64,000 nucleotides of DNA from Candidatus Segatella mututuai (lineage in GTDB: Bacteria > Bacteroidota > Bacteroidia > Bacteroidales > Bacteroidaceae). A model generated the notes under the pieces. That model worked only from the letters and a program-made list of their open reading frames with translations, was not told the origin of the DNA and did no database searches. Shown here piece by piece: positions 35,885 to 45,951 of the stretch (the first letter of the stretch is position 1; every line of letters starts with the position of its first letter). The translations under genes were made by a program, and so were the position numbers. The stretch spans positions 1-64,000 of the forward strand of contig DJOI01000074.1 of NCBI GenBank assembly GCA_002439605.1, written 5' to 3'.

Positions 35885-37012
35885 TTATTCCGCCTCTGTT
35901 TTCCTCCATTTGACAGGGGTACAGCCCGCATGTTCCTTGAACATCCTTATAAAATGGCTTGGCGACAAGAAACCAGATTTCTCGGAGATGTCGACAACCG
36001 TCAGCCTCGGACTTTGCACAAGCAGACGTTTCGCATATTCTATACGAAGACCGGTAATCCAATTTCGGAACGACATGTCATACGTTGTTCTGATGTACTC
36101 GGACAGGTAGGTGCGGTTGGTATGGAGCATGTCAGAAAGCTCCTGTATGGTAAGGCCTGTTTGGATATAACCGTCCGCATCGATCCATCCTTTGATTTTT
36201 TTCGCAATTTCGACATGGTAGAAGGGAGCATCCTGCTTCTGTGCCAGTTCTCGGCTTGTGGTGTCACACTGGTCTTCCTCCTCTGAAGTCATACCTTCTT
36301 CCATTGCGTTTTCCACCTGTTCGTAAAACAGAAGATAGTTCAGATAGCAAAGGAAGAGATAAATATAAAACGGTATTGATGACAAAATCCAGATATAGAC
36401 GTATTCATCGGGCAGGAATGTCAGCAGTCCACATCCCACTCCGAATATCACAGCCAAATAGGTGAAAATGGAAAGCCATTTGATATAGGCACCGATATCG
36501 TCAGCACGGGTATCATCGAAAATGCGGATGACCCTGTGATAGGTTCTGAGAAGCCTACGGGTTAGGAACAGCCCATAGCCAACCAGCCATGCGGCCAAGG
36601 CAAACATCGCCGTTGCCTGCAAACCGCCTTTGGGAAACAACAGAAGAACGATGCCGGAAAGAACGGAAAACAGGATCCATAGACAGATATGCGTCCATAA
36701 CCGACGTTTGGTGATATAAAAGCTGTCAAGCAGAGTGGTGAGAGCCGAACTGAACAGCCAGTAGCACAGGAAATAGGTGGACAGGTTCATCAGGATGGCG
36801 GCATCGGCATTCTTAAACCTAATTCCAAAAAAGAAATGTACCGAATAGTTGGCTGCAAGTAACAATATGGCTACCCCCATAATTCGCCGGGAACGCAGAT
36901 AATTTCCAAAAATGGACTTTTCTGGAGTTGGAGCCAACAAAAAATAAAAGCCGAAGAATGACATCAACGGCAGCGCAACACAAAGAGAATAACTGTATAT
37001 AGATGGTTCCAT
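35885..37012 (-). CDS. membrane-bound AraC-family regulator
   Basis: A 375-residue regulator (start at 37012, MEPSIYSYS; the open frame extends 24 codons further up). About six or seven hydrophobic helices fill the first 225 residues (SLCVALPLMSFFGFYFLL, IMGVAILLLAANYSVHFFFG, VIFGVGCGLLTFL and others). The C-terminal 110 residues are a HTH_18 domain: LTIQELSDMLHTNRTYLSEYIRTTYDMSFRNWI and VVDISEKSGFLSPSHFIRMFKEHAGCTPVKWR. Such membrane AraC regulators often accompany fimbrial loci in Bacteroidales, so it probably controls the cluster downstream; that is inference. Confidence 0.87.
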   Translation of the reverse strand: MEPSIYSYSLCVALPLMSFFGFYFLLAPTPEKSIFGNYLRSRRIMGVAILLLAANYSVHFFFGIRFKNADAAILMNLSTYFLCYWLFSSALTTLLDSFYITKRRLWTHICLWILFSVLSGIVLLLFPKGGLQATAMFALAAWLVGYGLFLTRRLLRTYHRVIRIFDDTRADDIGAYIKWLSIFTYLAVIFGVGCGLLTFLPDEYVYIWILSSIPFYIYLFLCYLNYLLFYEQVENAMEEGMTSEEEDQCDTTSRELAQKQDAPFYHVEIAKKIKGWIDADGYIQTGLTIQELSDMLHTNRTYLSEYIRTTYDMSFRNWITGLRIEYAKRLLVQSPRLTVVDISEKSGFLSPSHFIRMFKEHAGCTPVKWRKTEAE

Positions 37013-37309
37013 TTTACTATGCCCTAAATTCCTCAACGCTACAAAGCAATATTTTATAAGCCTCTGGCAACAAATAAGTTGCACCAGAACTTAGCCATAT
37101 CAGAAATTCCACTCATCTTAGTGTAGCTACAACAGGCAAGATTCTGAATGACGTGGCAAAAATACAAATAAAATCTGAGAATCTCACCCTTTTAGAGGTT
37201 TTTTTCCCATCATAGAACAATTTGGCACTCTTTTATTCCACAACCATAGACTATTATACATTGGGCTTACATTGCAAATTACATGACTATCAATAACATT
37301 ATTCGCCTT

Positions 37310-38596
37310 TTACCGCAGTTTGCTACGATAAATGACGAACAGTACTACGCCTCGCAACAGAAGGTAGATAATAAAGGCCAACCACAGGGCATGGTTTCCC
37401 AACCATGGATGCCAGACAAAGAAGAGCACAAAGAAGGAAAAAGAGGCGACAAAGGAAGCACAGAGCATCGACTTAGACTGGGTGATACCCACGAAGATAC
37501 CATCGAAGACGAATGCCGACATACCTGCCAAAGGGATTAGCACCGCCCACCAGAAATATTCTTCTGATGCGGCAATCACGTTCTTGTCGCTCGTCAACAA
37601 CGAAAGGAAGCCCTCTCCACCTATTATATATAATAAGGTGAAAATAATTGCCACCCCGATGCCAAATATCATCGTGCGCTTCACCACTTCCCGAAATGCC
37701 ACCCAGTTTTTGGCACCAAAATACTTGCCCGCCAAAGCCTCAGCAGCATAGGCGAAACCATCCATAAAATAGGAGAAGATGGTGAACATCGTCATCAGCA
37801 AGGTATTGACTGCCAACACGATGGTACTCTCTCTGGAACCTGCCGCCGTAAAGAAGAGGTTCACTGCCACGAGGCAGAGCGTACGGAGGAAGATGTCCTT
37901 GTTCAGAGAAAAGAACCGTTTCAAAGGTTCAGCCGCAAAGAGTTTTTTGTGATAATCGTATTTTCCAAGGCGGCGGTAATAAATGCGATAGAGCGTGAGA
38001 GCCATCAAGAATCCCCACCATTGAGCTATGACCGTACCAAGCGCCACGCCTTCCACCGTCATATCGCAAGCGAAAACCAAGGTGAGCGAGGCAATGATGT
38101 TGACCACATTCTGAGTCAACGACACCACCATAGGAATGCGTGTGTTCTGCATACCGATGTACCAGCCTGTGAATCCATAGAGTCCGAGCACGGCAGGCGC
38201 TCCCCAAATACAGACATAGCAGTATCTGCAAGCCAGCTCCACGACATCCTCCTCCGGTGCCATCGCCCACAAGCCACACGCAATGATGACTTTCTGAAGG
38301 ATGAAGAACAGTAGTCCTATCCCCACTCCTATCGAAAGGGAACGCACCAAGAGCCTCTGCACCTCGGCAAGGTCTCTTCTGCCGAGCGCCTGCGAAGTCA
38401 TTCCGCTCGTTCCCATCCTCAGGAATCCGAATAACCAATAGATGACATTAAAGAGCATCGAGCCTACGGCTATAGCCCCGATATAACTCGCATCGCCGAT
38501 ATGCCCCACGATGGCGACATCCACCAAACCTAAAAGCGGCACCGTGATATTGCTGATAATCGACGGTACCGCTAATTGTAATATTCGTTTATTCAC
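37310..38596 (-). CDS. MATE family efflux transporter
   Basis: Twelve-helix multidrug and toxin extrusion exchanger of 428 residues in the inner membrane. The opening MNKRILQLAVPSIISNITVPLLGLVDVAIVGHIGDASYIGAIAVG is diagnostic of the DinF-like MATE branch; FGFLRMGTSGMTSQALGRRD follows. Internal pseudo-symmetry of two six-helix halves is visible. It lies 24 bases beyond the DUF3857 gene stop region on the same strand. Substrate unknown. Confidence 0.92.
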   Translation of the reverse strand: MNKRILQLAVPSIISNITVPLLGLVDVAIVGHIGDASYIGAIAVGSMLFNVIYWLFGFLRMGTSGMTSQALGRRDLAEVQRLLVRSLSIGVGIGLLFFILQKVIIACGLWAMAPEEDVVELACRYCYVCIWGAPAVLGLYGFTGWYIGMQNTRIPMVVSLTQNVVNIIASLTLVFACDMTVEGVALGTVIAQWWGFLMALTLYRIYYRRLGKYDYHKKLFAAEPLKRFFSLNKDIFLRTLCLVAVNLFFTAAGSRESTIVLAVNTLLMTMFTIFSYFMDGFAYAAEALAGKYFGAKNWVAFREVVKRTMIFGIGVAIIFTLLYIIGGEGFLSLLTSDKNVIAASEEYFWWAVLIPLAGMSAFVFDGIFVGITQSKSMLCASFVASFSFFVLFFVWHPWLGNHALWLAFIIYLLLRGVVLFVIYRSKLR

Positions 38597-38620
38597 GTTT
38601 TCAACTTACTTTTCTTACAT

Positions 38621-40771
38621 TTATTTTGCAATCACCATCTGCTTATCAGCAAAAGCACTACAAGCATCAACCAAAGCTAACAGTTTACTCCAATTAGAGA
38701 CAGGTTCCACTCTATGAGCAAAACATTTGCGCACATACACTTTTACACATTCATTTCCTGCGCTAGCCTTAACCGTGAACTCACCGCACTCATTAACTAC
38801 CGAAGTCTCTATTTTCTTCAATGCTTCTGCAGAGACCCTATATCCCTGTGGCAACGGAATCTCAATATTCCATTCATCCACAAACGCTATCTTGCGCCAG
38901 ACATCATCGGCACGCACTCGGTCCTTTCCTTCCAGTTTCAAAGAAGTACCTATCAATTTTCCAACTGATAGCAAGAAATTGTTTCCTGCTTTTTTCACCA
39001 ATCCATCCATCACATAATCTATATGATAAACAAAGTTGGCACTATCCCTTCTGATACCCAAGCAATCTATACCATATCCATTGACTTGTACGGGGTCACT
39101 CTCATGATAACCACAGACTTCTGCCTTAAACTGATCTATGTCGTTTTTCTTAAACTCATTGAAAATTCCCTTTAATTCAGCAGCTTCCTTCTTTGCATAA
39201 CAAGAGTACGGATCTTTGTCGTCGTATTTCAAATAACGCCAATAAGCTTCAAGTTGACTTGGACCAAAAAGCGTATTACCAGGACTCACCAACGACTGAC
39301 CATACATCTTCTGCTCACCAGAATAAGTTACCTTCCGATTGATATCAAGTTTTGTACCATCAAGTTTAACCACTATATCATTCACCGACTTATTATCATC
39401 GGCTTGGCTCACAGGAATCGTTATTTGTTCCTCGGAATCTTGCATATACGCCTTTCTACCTTGATATATGTAAGGTATCTCGGAAGCAACCTTAGGATAA
39501 GTACCCGGGAAATAGTACTTATTAGTACCCTTTAGACGGAAGAACCAGGAGGTAGAATTATAATTGATCAGTTTATCCACTGGCAATGCACCAAACGGAG
39601 TGGTAATACCCATCTCCAATTCTACACCCAATTTACGCAAGTAGTTAGGCACCGTATTAAAAGTTCGCTGTGAGGCTCCCTCACTAACATATTCAAAAGA
39701 ATAAATACGATCAGCTTTCTCCTCGGCAGACATCCCTTCATTTTTTGCAGACTTGAAAACACTCTTCTGCGTACTAGGAAGACCTGCAGGAGAATATCCA
39801 CCCTTAGATACATAAGTTTTCTGCAATTTCCAATCGTCTTGCAAGAAAGGAGTTGCATCGGGATTACCTCGAACACCTTTTTGGCGCATAGCCTTCTCTA
39901 CTACAGCACTCTTGGTCTTGGTTGGTGTAATATACATCTCTATGAAAGGCGACTGCTCCAAAGGATTATACCAATTGGATGGCTCTGCATCCATCGGCTT
40001 GTCTATAACCATATCAAGGACTGCATTTTTGTCTTTGTCTGTGGTCTGGGTAAATTCAGGGGCACCATTCATCGTTCGATAAACAGTGGCTAGACTTTGG
40101 TCTAGCACACAGTGAACCTTGGTATAAAGGACTGGTTCGTCTTGACGAAGAACAAAAAAGAAAGGATCCAGTTGCTGTTCTTGTGTATCAATCTGATCTA
40201 AAGAAAAGACATCAATGCAGTCGCCCACTTCCAAACCAGGCACTGCAATCTTCTGACTCAAGTCCTTGTCTTTTTTGCCTTCCTTTATATCAACATAGTC
40301 ATCCAGACTCACTTCCTGCACTGTACCATTCTTCTTAATGACACGAATGCCAAGCACTGTATTCGTCTTGTGATGATACCCCCATGTCCACTTTCTGCTT
40401 TTCGTCTTGAAAGTAAACTCAGAATAATCCTTCAACGCCTTCTTGTCATTGATTTGGATTAACATACGCTCCATATCAGTACAGTCTATCTGGCGAGTGA
40501 GACGGAGATTGATAAATAATTCCGTCGTAGCCTTACGATAATAATCGGTGCTCAATTCTCGATAATAAGAGAGAATGACGGCCGAAGCATTCTTGTACTT
40601 GTCTGGAACCGTGCGCTTCTGAAAGTCAGCAGGCGTACTGCTCCAAACTTCTTGCCGCACCTTTTGCGCCAACTTTAAATAATCGGCTTTCTCATCTGCA
40701 TTCACAGACAATACCAAGAGCTGCAACAATAGAATACTAAAGACAACTCGGATTACTTTTACCTTTCCCAT
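38621..40771 (-). CDS. DUF3857 protein with degenerate transglutaminase-like core
   Basis: Secreted or periplasmic protein of 716 residues with a signal peptide (VVFSILLLQLLVLSVNA). The N-terminal region (about 50-300) is DUF3857. A transglutaminase-like fold region is recognisable by alignment with its neighbour, but the catalytic triad is missing: the Cys position is Phe371 (QRTFNTVPNYL versus GDCKAMALLL), the His position is Ser-like (NSTSWF, about 405-410) and the Asp position is in YYFPGTYP (419-426) rather than YYLDATNP. It is therefore probably non-enzymatic. It lies 36 bases after the active-looking paralogue and is likely co-transcribed with it. Confidence 0.8.
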   Translation of the reverse strand: MGKVKVIRVVFSILLLQLLVLSVNADEKADYLKLAQKVRQEVWSSTPADFQKRTVPDKYKNASAVILSYYRELSTDYYRKATTELFINLRLTRQIDCTDMERMLIQINDKKALKDYSEFTFKTKSRKWTWGYHHKTNTVLGIRVIKKNGTVQEVSLDDYVDIKEGKKDKDLSQKIAVPGLEVGDCIDVFSLDQIDTQEQQLDPFFFVLRQDEPVLYTKVHCVLDQSLATVYRTMNGAPEFTQTTDKDKNAVLDMVIDKPMDAEPSNWYNPLEQSPFIEMYITPTKTKSAVVEKAMRQKGVRGNPDATPFLQDDWKLQKTYVSKGGYSPAGLPSTQKSVFKSAKNEGMSAEEKADRIYSFEYVSEGASQRTFNTVPNYLRKLGVELEMGITTPFGALPVDKLINYNSTSWFFRLKGTNKYYFPGTYPKVASEIPYIYQGRKAYMQDSEEQITIPVSQADDNKSVNDIVVKLDGTKLDINRKVTYSGEQKMYGQSLVSPGNTLFGPSQLEAYWRYLKYDDKDPYSCYAKKEAAELKGIFNEFKKNDIDQFKAEVCGYHESDPVQVNGYGIDCLGIRRDSANFVYHIDYVMDGLVKKAGNNFLLSVGKLIGTSLKLEGKDRVRADDVWRKIAFVDEWNIEIPLPQGYRVSAEALKKIETSVVNECGEFTVKASAGNECVKVYVRKCFAHRVEPVSNWSKLLALVDACSAFADKQMVIAK

Positions 40772-40807
40772 AATTCTTCTTTTTTAATTATGAATAATAC
40801 ATTCAAC

Positions 40808-42664
40808 TCATTTCACCTTTAACACTACTTGCTCGTTACAAGCTGTTCCCCAATCGCTGAGTATCTTGTTCCAAGTACTGATTTCGCTTCGAGGAACACG
40901 TCTATGGTGTATTACACACTCCTTATGCATCACAAGTTGATTACCCTCATGAGAATAAGTGCGACTAAAATCAACCCATGCTGTATGAATCTGATAAGGT
41001 GCAGGGAGACTGCCAACCTCCAGTTTTTCGGGAATCAAAATCTTCACATCACGTACTTCCTTAGAGCGCAAGTCTATCATGTAATCGGAAACACGCTTGG
41101 TCGTATCCACAGGAGCCAGAAAAAGGTTCTCGTCGAGATTGATATCCAAATAAACACTGCCATCAACCAGTTGTCCTGCTCCCTTTTTCTTAAAAGAAGC
41201 TGTGATATTCAAAGCCTCATCCTGAGGGCGTTTTCCCATCATCTCAATATCCGCAATCTCATCCAATCGTTCCTTCACTCCCATCGCTGCCGCCATGGCT
41301 TTCTCTTTTTCATCTTGTGCTGTAGCGTCATTCCCCACTAGCACCCAAGACTTCATATCGCCCTTCCATTTAGAGCACAAATTGCCTTTTATATCGAAAA
41401 TTCCATCTTCTCTAGATTCCAAAGTCGCCTGATATGTTATCGAAGAAGAGCACGCATCAGCAGTCATCTCAGGCAACTTATTCATACGAAAGCTATCTCC
41501 GTCTTCCACCAAAGCCATCTTTCCTTGTATATTGTCCGGTACATAGCCTAGAGGAATATATGGATTCGTAGCATCTAGATAATAGGGCTTTCCTTGATAG
41601 AAAACCGTACATATCGCATGATCGATAGATGCAATGGAAGGGGTTTCCTGCAAAGAATAAGGTACATCCCATGTCCCAATATCCGTTTGGCGTGCATCAA
41701 AGCCTTGCGCCTTGAGCAAGGTCTTGAGCAATAGAGCCATAGCCTTGCAGTCGCCATAACGCTTACGAATAGTTTCAGCAGGCGTTGCTGGTTGATGGGC
41801 GGAGATTCCTGCCTCAAAAGCCAAATATCTGATATTTCGCTGCACCCAGGCATAAGTATTAGCAATCTTATCCACATCGTTTTTCGCTCCCTTTTGTATC
41901 TCGCTAAGTATTTCTGCTTGCTGAGGAATAGAGCAATCCACATTAGCCAACTGATGAGACCATGCAAACATATCTTGCAGGCTTTGGAAAGCTCCCAAAA
42001 CCAAGAGATGAGGAGCTCTATATCCCCAAGAGGACGAATTAGGTTCAATCGACTGAGCTGGCAGAGCATGAACCACATAAGTAAAAACGGAATCTCCATC
42101 CGCATTACACATAGCACTTTTCTCTACACTAGCAGGAAGATTATATTCTTTTATCCGAAACTGCTGGAAGGCTTTTGGCTTGATTATCTCTATCTTCTTA
42201 TGCTCTACATAATCTGCTTCACACAAAGGAATGGTTGTGAAATAAATAGGATCGAGATAGGTTCGAGCAAAAGAAGCTTTCAGAGTCTTACCAACTTTTG
42301 GAATCTGATAGCTAAAGTAGCAAATCTTGGTATCATCATAAAAGACATTACGAGGAATGGCAGACTTGTATTGTGCATATCCCTTACACTGTGCTTTGTC
42401 CAAACGAATAAATTCTCCGTAATAAGCACATGGTTGAACTAAAGCAGCATATTGGGTTACGCCATATTCATAACCCGTTGTGTTAACGACAATAGTTTTA
42501 CCTGCGTCATCAGTTTTGAAGACGTATCTATCATTACATTGCAATATATGTACATTGTCATCAGCCTTTTGAGCCGATATGGGTTGTAAAAAGGCTAAGA
42601 GCAATATCATCATACTGCCCAAATCTGCAAGTCCGTATTGGGTTTTTTTTCTCATTTTCATCAT
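40808..42664 (-). CDS. DUF3857/transglutaminase-like protein
   Basis: Secreted protein of 618 residues; signal peptide around residues 10-32 (SMMILLLAFLQPISAQ). An N-terminal DUF3857 domain (about 50-230) precedes a transglutaminase-like domain whose triad looks intact: Cys306 in RYGDCKAMALLLKTLL, His349 in SIDHAICTV and Asp364 in YYLDATNP. A C-terminal DUF3858-like region follows. Substrate unknown; relatives are common in Bacteroidetes envelope loci. It heads the pair with the degenerate paralogue. Confidence 0.85.
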   Translation of the reverse strand: MMKMRKKTQYGLADLGSMMILLLAFLQPISAQKADDNVHILQCNDRYVFKTDDAGKTIVVNTTGYEYGVTQYAALVQPCAYYGEFIRLDKAQCKGYAQYKSAIPRNVFYDDTKICYFSYQIPKVGKTLKASFARTYLDPIYFTTIPLCEADYVEHKKIEIIKPKAFQQFRIKEYNLPASVEKSAMCNADGDSVFTYVVHALPAQSIEPNSSSWGYRAPHLLVLGAFQSLQDMFAWSHQLANVDCSIPQQAEILSEIQKGAKNDVDKIANTYAWVQRNIRYLAFEAGISAHQPATPAETIRKRYGDCKAMALLLKTLLKAQGFDARQTDIGTWDVPYSLQETPSIASIDHAICTVFYQGKPYYLDATNPYIPLGYVPDNIQGKMALVEDGDSFRMNKLPEMTADACSSSITYQATLESREDGIFDIKGNLCSKWKGDMKSWVLVGNDATAQDEKEKAMAAAMGVKERLDEIADIEMMGKRPQDEALNITASFKKKGAGQLVDGSVYLDINLDENLFLAPVDTTKRVSDYMIDLRSKEVRDVKILIPEKLEVGSLPAPYQIHTAWVDFSRTYSHEGNQLVMHKECVIHHRRVPRSEISTWNKILSDWGTACNEQVVLKVK

Positions 42665-42773
42665 ACCCTACCATTTATTAGTTATTCTTTTTGCAAAAAT
42701 AAGAAAAAAAACGAGAACAAAGGATATGATAAGGGATTATTTTGATTTTTTACGTAAAAACGCATCATCATAT

Positions 42774-42817
42774 AAAAAAGAGACAAAAGCTACCAACTGA
42801 TGATAACTTTTGCCTCT
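42774..42817 (-). terminator. terminator of trpS
   Basis: GAGACAAAAG pairs with CTTTTGCCTC (one mismatch) around a 17-base loop, with a T run on the minus strand (A run 42774-42779 on plus), 32 bases beyond the trpS stop. Confidence 0.6.
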
Positions 42818-42848
42818 TCATTTATAGTTCAATCTTTCTATCTCATTA

Positions 42849-43934
42849 TCAAATCTTGAACTTCGCTGCCTGCTCCTCGATATAGGCTGCATCAGCAAAG
42901 TAGTCGATGCGCATAGCCTTGCGAACCTCATCCATAGTCTGGGCTGCAAACTCACGAGCACTCTCGCTACCCTTCTTCAAGATATTGAATACCTCTGGAA
43001 TGTCCTGCTCAAACTCATGACGACGTGCACGGATAGGGTCGAGCATCTTATTGATGACGCTGTTCAAGAACTTCTTGGTCATACCATCACCGATGCCACC
43101 CTTCACATACTGCTCCTTCAACTCGTCCAAGTTCTTGAACTCAGGCCAGAACTCAGCGAAATCCTCAGGAGTAGAGAACGCCTCCATATAAGTGAACACA
43201 GCGTTGCCCTCCAAGTGTCCAGGCTCCTCCATGCTCATGCGTGGCTCACCGTTAGACATCTTCTTCACCTTCTTCCAAACGGTTTTCTCGTCATCGCTCA
43301 GATAGATGCAGTTGCCAAGACTCTTGCTCATCTTCTCCTTGCCATCCGTACCAGGGAGTCGACGGCAAACAGCATTCTCTGGAAGCAGAATCTCTGGTTC
43401 CACCAAGACTGGAGCATAAATCTGGTTGAAACGACGAACCAACTCACGGGTTACCTCCAACATGGGCTCCTGATCCTCGCCAGCTGGCACGGTAGTAGCC
43501 TTGAAAGCGGTGATGTCGGCAGCCTGGCTCACAGGATAGCAGAAGAAACCAAGCGGAATGTTGGCCTCGAAATTGCGCATCTTGATCTCCGTCTTCACGG
43601 TTGGGTTGCGCTGAACACGAGATACAGTGATAAGGTTCATCAAATAAACAGTCAACTCAGCCAACTCTGGAATCATACTCTGGATATAGAGCGTACATTT
43701 CTGAGGGTTCAAGCCGGCAGAGAGATAGTCGAGAGCCACCTCGATAATGTTTTGACGAATCTTTTCTGGATTGTCGGCGTTATCTGTCAAAGCCTGTACA
43801 TCGGCCATAAACACGAACATCTTGTCGTAGTCGCCAGCGTTCTGTAATTCGACACGACGCTGAAGAGAACCAATATAATGCCCCAAATGGAGCTTGCCTG
43901 TAGGACGGTCACCCGTCAGTATGATCTTTCCCAT
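42849..43934 (-). CDS. trpS: tryptophanyl-tRNA synthetase
   Basis: Charges tRNA-Trp. The ATG at 43934 (361 residues) begins MGKIILTGDRPTGKLHLGHYIG, containing the class I HIGH signature (HLGHY). A further 19 codons are open upstream but cross the promoter. The KMSKS loop is EKMSKSLGN (about 217-225). Family-typical segments include QSMIPELAELTVYLMN and CYPVSQAADI. It is transcribed alone, divergent from the tRNA-Val gene about 340 bases away. Confidence 0.96.
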   Translation of the reverse strand: MGKIILTGDRPTGKLHLGHYIGSLQRRVELQNAGDYDKMFVFMADVQALTDNADNPEKIRQNIIEVALDYLSAGLNPQKCTLYIQSMIPELAELTVYLMNLITVSRVQRNPTVKTEIKMRNFEANIPLGFFCYPVSQAADITAFKATTVPAGEDQEPMLEVTRELVRRFNQIYAPVLVEPEILLPENAVCRRLPGTDGKEKMSKSLGNCIYLSDDEKTVWKKVKKMSNGEPRMSMEEPGHLEGNAVFTYMEAFSTPEDFAEFWPEFKNLDELKEQYVKGGIGDGMTKKFLNSVINKMLDPIRARRHEFEQDIPEVFNILKKGSESAREFAAQTMDEVRKAMRIDYFADAAYIEEQAAKFKI

Positions 43935-43961
43935 TTTATTACTTTTTGTTACTTCTGTTTG

Positions 43962-43991
43962 CAAAGATACAGCTATTTGTTCAAAAAACAA
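43962..43991 (-). promoter_or_regulatory. promoter of trpS
   Basis: On the minus strand TTG (plus 43989-43991), a 19-base spacer and TATCTTTG (plus 43962-43969) match the Bacteroidetes consensus 28 bases upstream of the start codon. Confidence 0.75.
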
Positions 43992-44225
43992 AATGTAACG
44001 GCAATTAATTACGCCCCAAAAATAATAGCCTTCGATGCCAGATCAAACCTATCGCGTTTTTGGAAGAATTATTGGCCACCTGAACTTTCTTACACCTTCA
44101 AGCTCCTGAATGTAAAAAAGCACTTACATAAGAGAAGGATGGAGAATGTGAAGGAGCCAGAAAGGGTATCAAAAGACGACAAAAGCGACTTTTTACAGAA
44201 AAAGCGAAAAAAGTTTCCTAAAAAT

Positions 44226-44256
44226 TTGGAGGAAACAAAAAATATTCTTACCTTTG
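44226..44256 (+). promoter_or_regulatory. promoter of tRNA-Val (copy 1)
   Basis: TTG at 44226-44228, 20-base spacer, TACCTTTG at 44249-44256; the tRNA begins 20 bases further. The -7 box and the next 18 bases are shared with copy 2 near 55.06 kb. Confidence 0.75.
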
Positions 44257-44275
44257 CAACCGCTTACAAAAACAA

Positions 44276-44350
44276 GGGCGTTTAGCTCAGCTGGTTTAGA
44301 GCATCTGCCTTACAAGCAGAGGGTCGGCGGTTCGAATCCGTCAACGCCCA
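44276..44350 (+). tRNA. tRNA-Val (anticodon TAC), copy 1
   Basis: Acceptor GGGCGTT pairs with AACGCCC, D-arm AGCTCAGCTGGTTTAGAGC, anticodon loop CTTACAA with TAC, T-loop GGTTCGAATCC. The CCA is not encoded. The 75-base sequence is identical to copy 2 at 54972-55046 on the opposite strand. Confidence 0.97.
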
Positions 44351-44361
44351 CAGATATAAAG

Positions 44362-44398
44362 AGTCTTGCAACAAAAAGTTGTGAGACTTTTTCTTTTT
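44362..44398 (+). terminator. terminator of tRNA-Val copy 1
   Basis: An 11-bp stem (AGTCTTGCAAC with GTTGTGAGACT, two G-T pairs), five-A loop and a T-rich run end the tRNA transcript. Confidence 0.75.
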
Positions 44399-44443
44399 AA
44401 GCTAATTTATCATTATTTGTTCGGCTTTCTCTTCGTTTTTTTT

Positions 44444-44451
44444 TACCTTTG
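44444..44451 (+). promoter_or_regulatory. -7 element of purB
   Basis: TACCTTTG 27 bases ahead of the purB start. A TTG lies upstream at slightly longer than standard spacing. Confidence 0.55.
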
Positions 44452-44478
44452 CACCCTATAATATAATACGTATTAGTT

Positions 44479-45825
44479 ATGAATTTGGATTTATTGACAG
44501 CTATTTCCCCGATTGATGGACGTTATAGGGGAAAAACTGAGCCGCTCGCAGACTATTTTTCCGAGTATGCGCTCATACGATATCGCATCCGTGTAGAGAT
44601 AGAGTATTTTATCACTTTGTGTGAGTTGCCTTTGCCACAGCTCGCTTCTTTCGATTCTGTTTTGTTTACTCGTTTGCGTGAGATATATCAGAATTTTGAT
44701 GAAAACGATGCACAGCGTGTCAAGGATATCGAGAAGGTTACCAACCATGATGTCAAGGCTGTGGAGTATTTTATCAAGGAAGAGTTTGACAAGATTGGCG
44801 GATTAGACGCCTACAAGGAGTTCATTCACTTTGGCTTGACCTCACAGGACATCAACAATACCAGCGTGCCTCTTTCCTTGAAAGAAGCCCTGCGGGATGT
44901 ATTCTATCCACAGGTAGAGGAACTGATAGCGCAATTACAGACCTATGCCGACGAGTGGAAGGATGTTCCCATGCTTGCCAAGACACATGGACAGCCAGCG
45001 TCCCCTACCCGTTTGGGCAAGGAGATCATGGTTTATGTATATCGCCTTACCGAGCAGCTCAACAGCTTGAAAGCCTGTAAGATGACCGCCAAGTTTGGTG
45101 GAGCAACAGGCAATTACAATGCCCACCATGTGGCTTACCCCCAGTACGACTGGCGTGTTTTCGGCGATAAGTTTGTCAGCGAAAAGTTGGGTCTGGAGCG
45201 CGAACAGTACACCACGCAAATTAGCAATTACGACTATTTAGGAGCCATCTTTGATGCGGTTCGTCGCATTAATACCATTATCATCGACCTTGACCGCGAC
45301 TTTTGGATGTACATCTCGATGGATTATTTCAAGCAGAGAATCAAGGCAGGCGAGGTTGGCTCAAGCGCCATGCCTCACAAGGTGAACCCTATAGACTACG
45401 AGAACAGCGAGGGTAACCTTGGCATTGCCAATGCCATACTGCAGTTCCTGGCACAGAAACTTCCGGTAAGTCGGCTACAGCGCGACCTCACAGACAGTAC
45501 AGTGTTGCGCAACATTGGTGTGCCATTCGGTCATAGCGTTATTGCTATCCAAAGCACCTTGAAAGGACTGCGCAAACTTATTCTTCATGAGGAGAAGCTG
45601 CGGGAAGACCTCGACAATACTTGGGCGGTAGTGGCAGAAGCCATTCAGACAATTCTGCGTCGCGAGGCTTACCCTCATCCTTATGAGGCTTTGAAGGCTT
45701 TAACCCGTACCAACAAACATATGACTGAAGAAACCATTCACGAGTTTATCAAGGGCTTGAATGTGAGCGACAGTGTGAAGGCAGAACTGATGGCGATAAG
45801 TCCCAGCAACTATACCGGAATTTAA
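44479..45825 (+). CDS. purB: adenylosuccinate lyase
   Basis: Acts twice in purine synthesis: splits fumarate from SAICAR and from adenylosuccinate. The 448 residues carry the fumarase/aspartase signature GSSAMPHKVNPIDYEN and the catalytic HxTSxD-type segments (FGLTSQDINNTS near 113 and KTHGQPASPT near 168). It starts LLTAISPIDGRYRGK, typical of the PurB subgroup found in Bacteroidetes and Proteobacteria. Transcribed from its own promoter; the next gene begins 126 bases later. Confidence 0.97.
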   Translation: MNLDLLTAISPIDGRYRGKTEPLADYFSEYALIRYRIRVEIEYFITLCELPLPQLASFDSVLFTRLREIYQNFDENDAQRVKDIEKVTNHDVKAVEYFIKEEFDKIGGLDAYKEFIHFGLTSQDINNTSVPLSLKEALRDVFYPQVEELIAQLQTYADEWKDVPMLAKTHGQPASPTRLGKEIMVYVYRLTEQLNSLKACKMTAKFGGATGNYNAHHVAYPQYDWRVFGDKFVSEKLGLEREQYTTQISNYDYLGAIFDAVRRINTIIIDLDRDFWMYISMDYFKQRIKAGEVGSSAMPHKVNPIDYENSEGNLGIANAILQFLAQKLPVSRLQRDLTDSTVLRNIGVPFGHSVIAIQSTLKGLRKLILHEEKLREDLDNTWAVVAEAIQTILRREAYPHPYEALKALTRTNKHMTEETIHEFIKGLNVSDSVKAELMAISPSNYTGI

Positions 45826-45951
45826 CAGAAAGTACTTCTTGTTCTCAACCACAACCTATCGAAGTGCTTATTGTGTACCATATATAACAACAAAAAGAAT
45901 TATTTAAATTATTATTAACCCAGCCGTGAGGCTTTTAAGAAAAAAAGGAAA

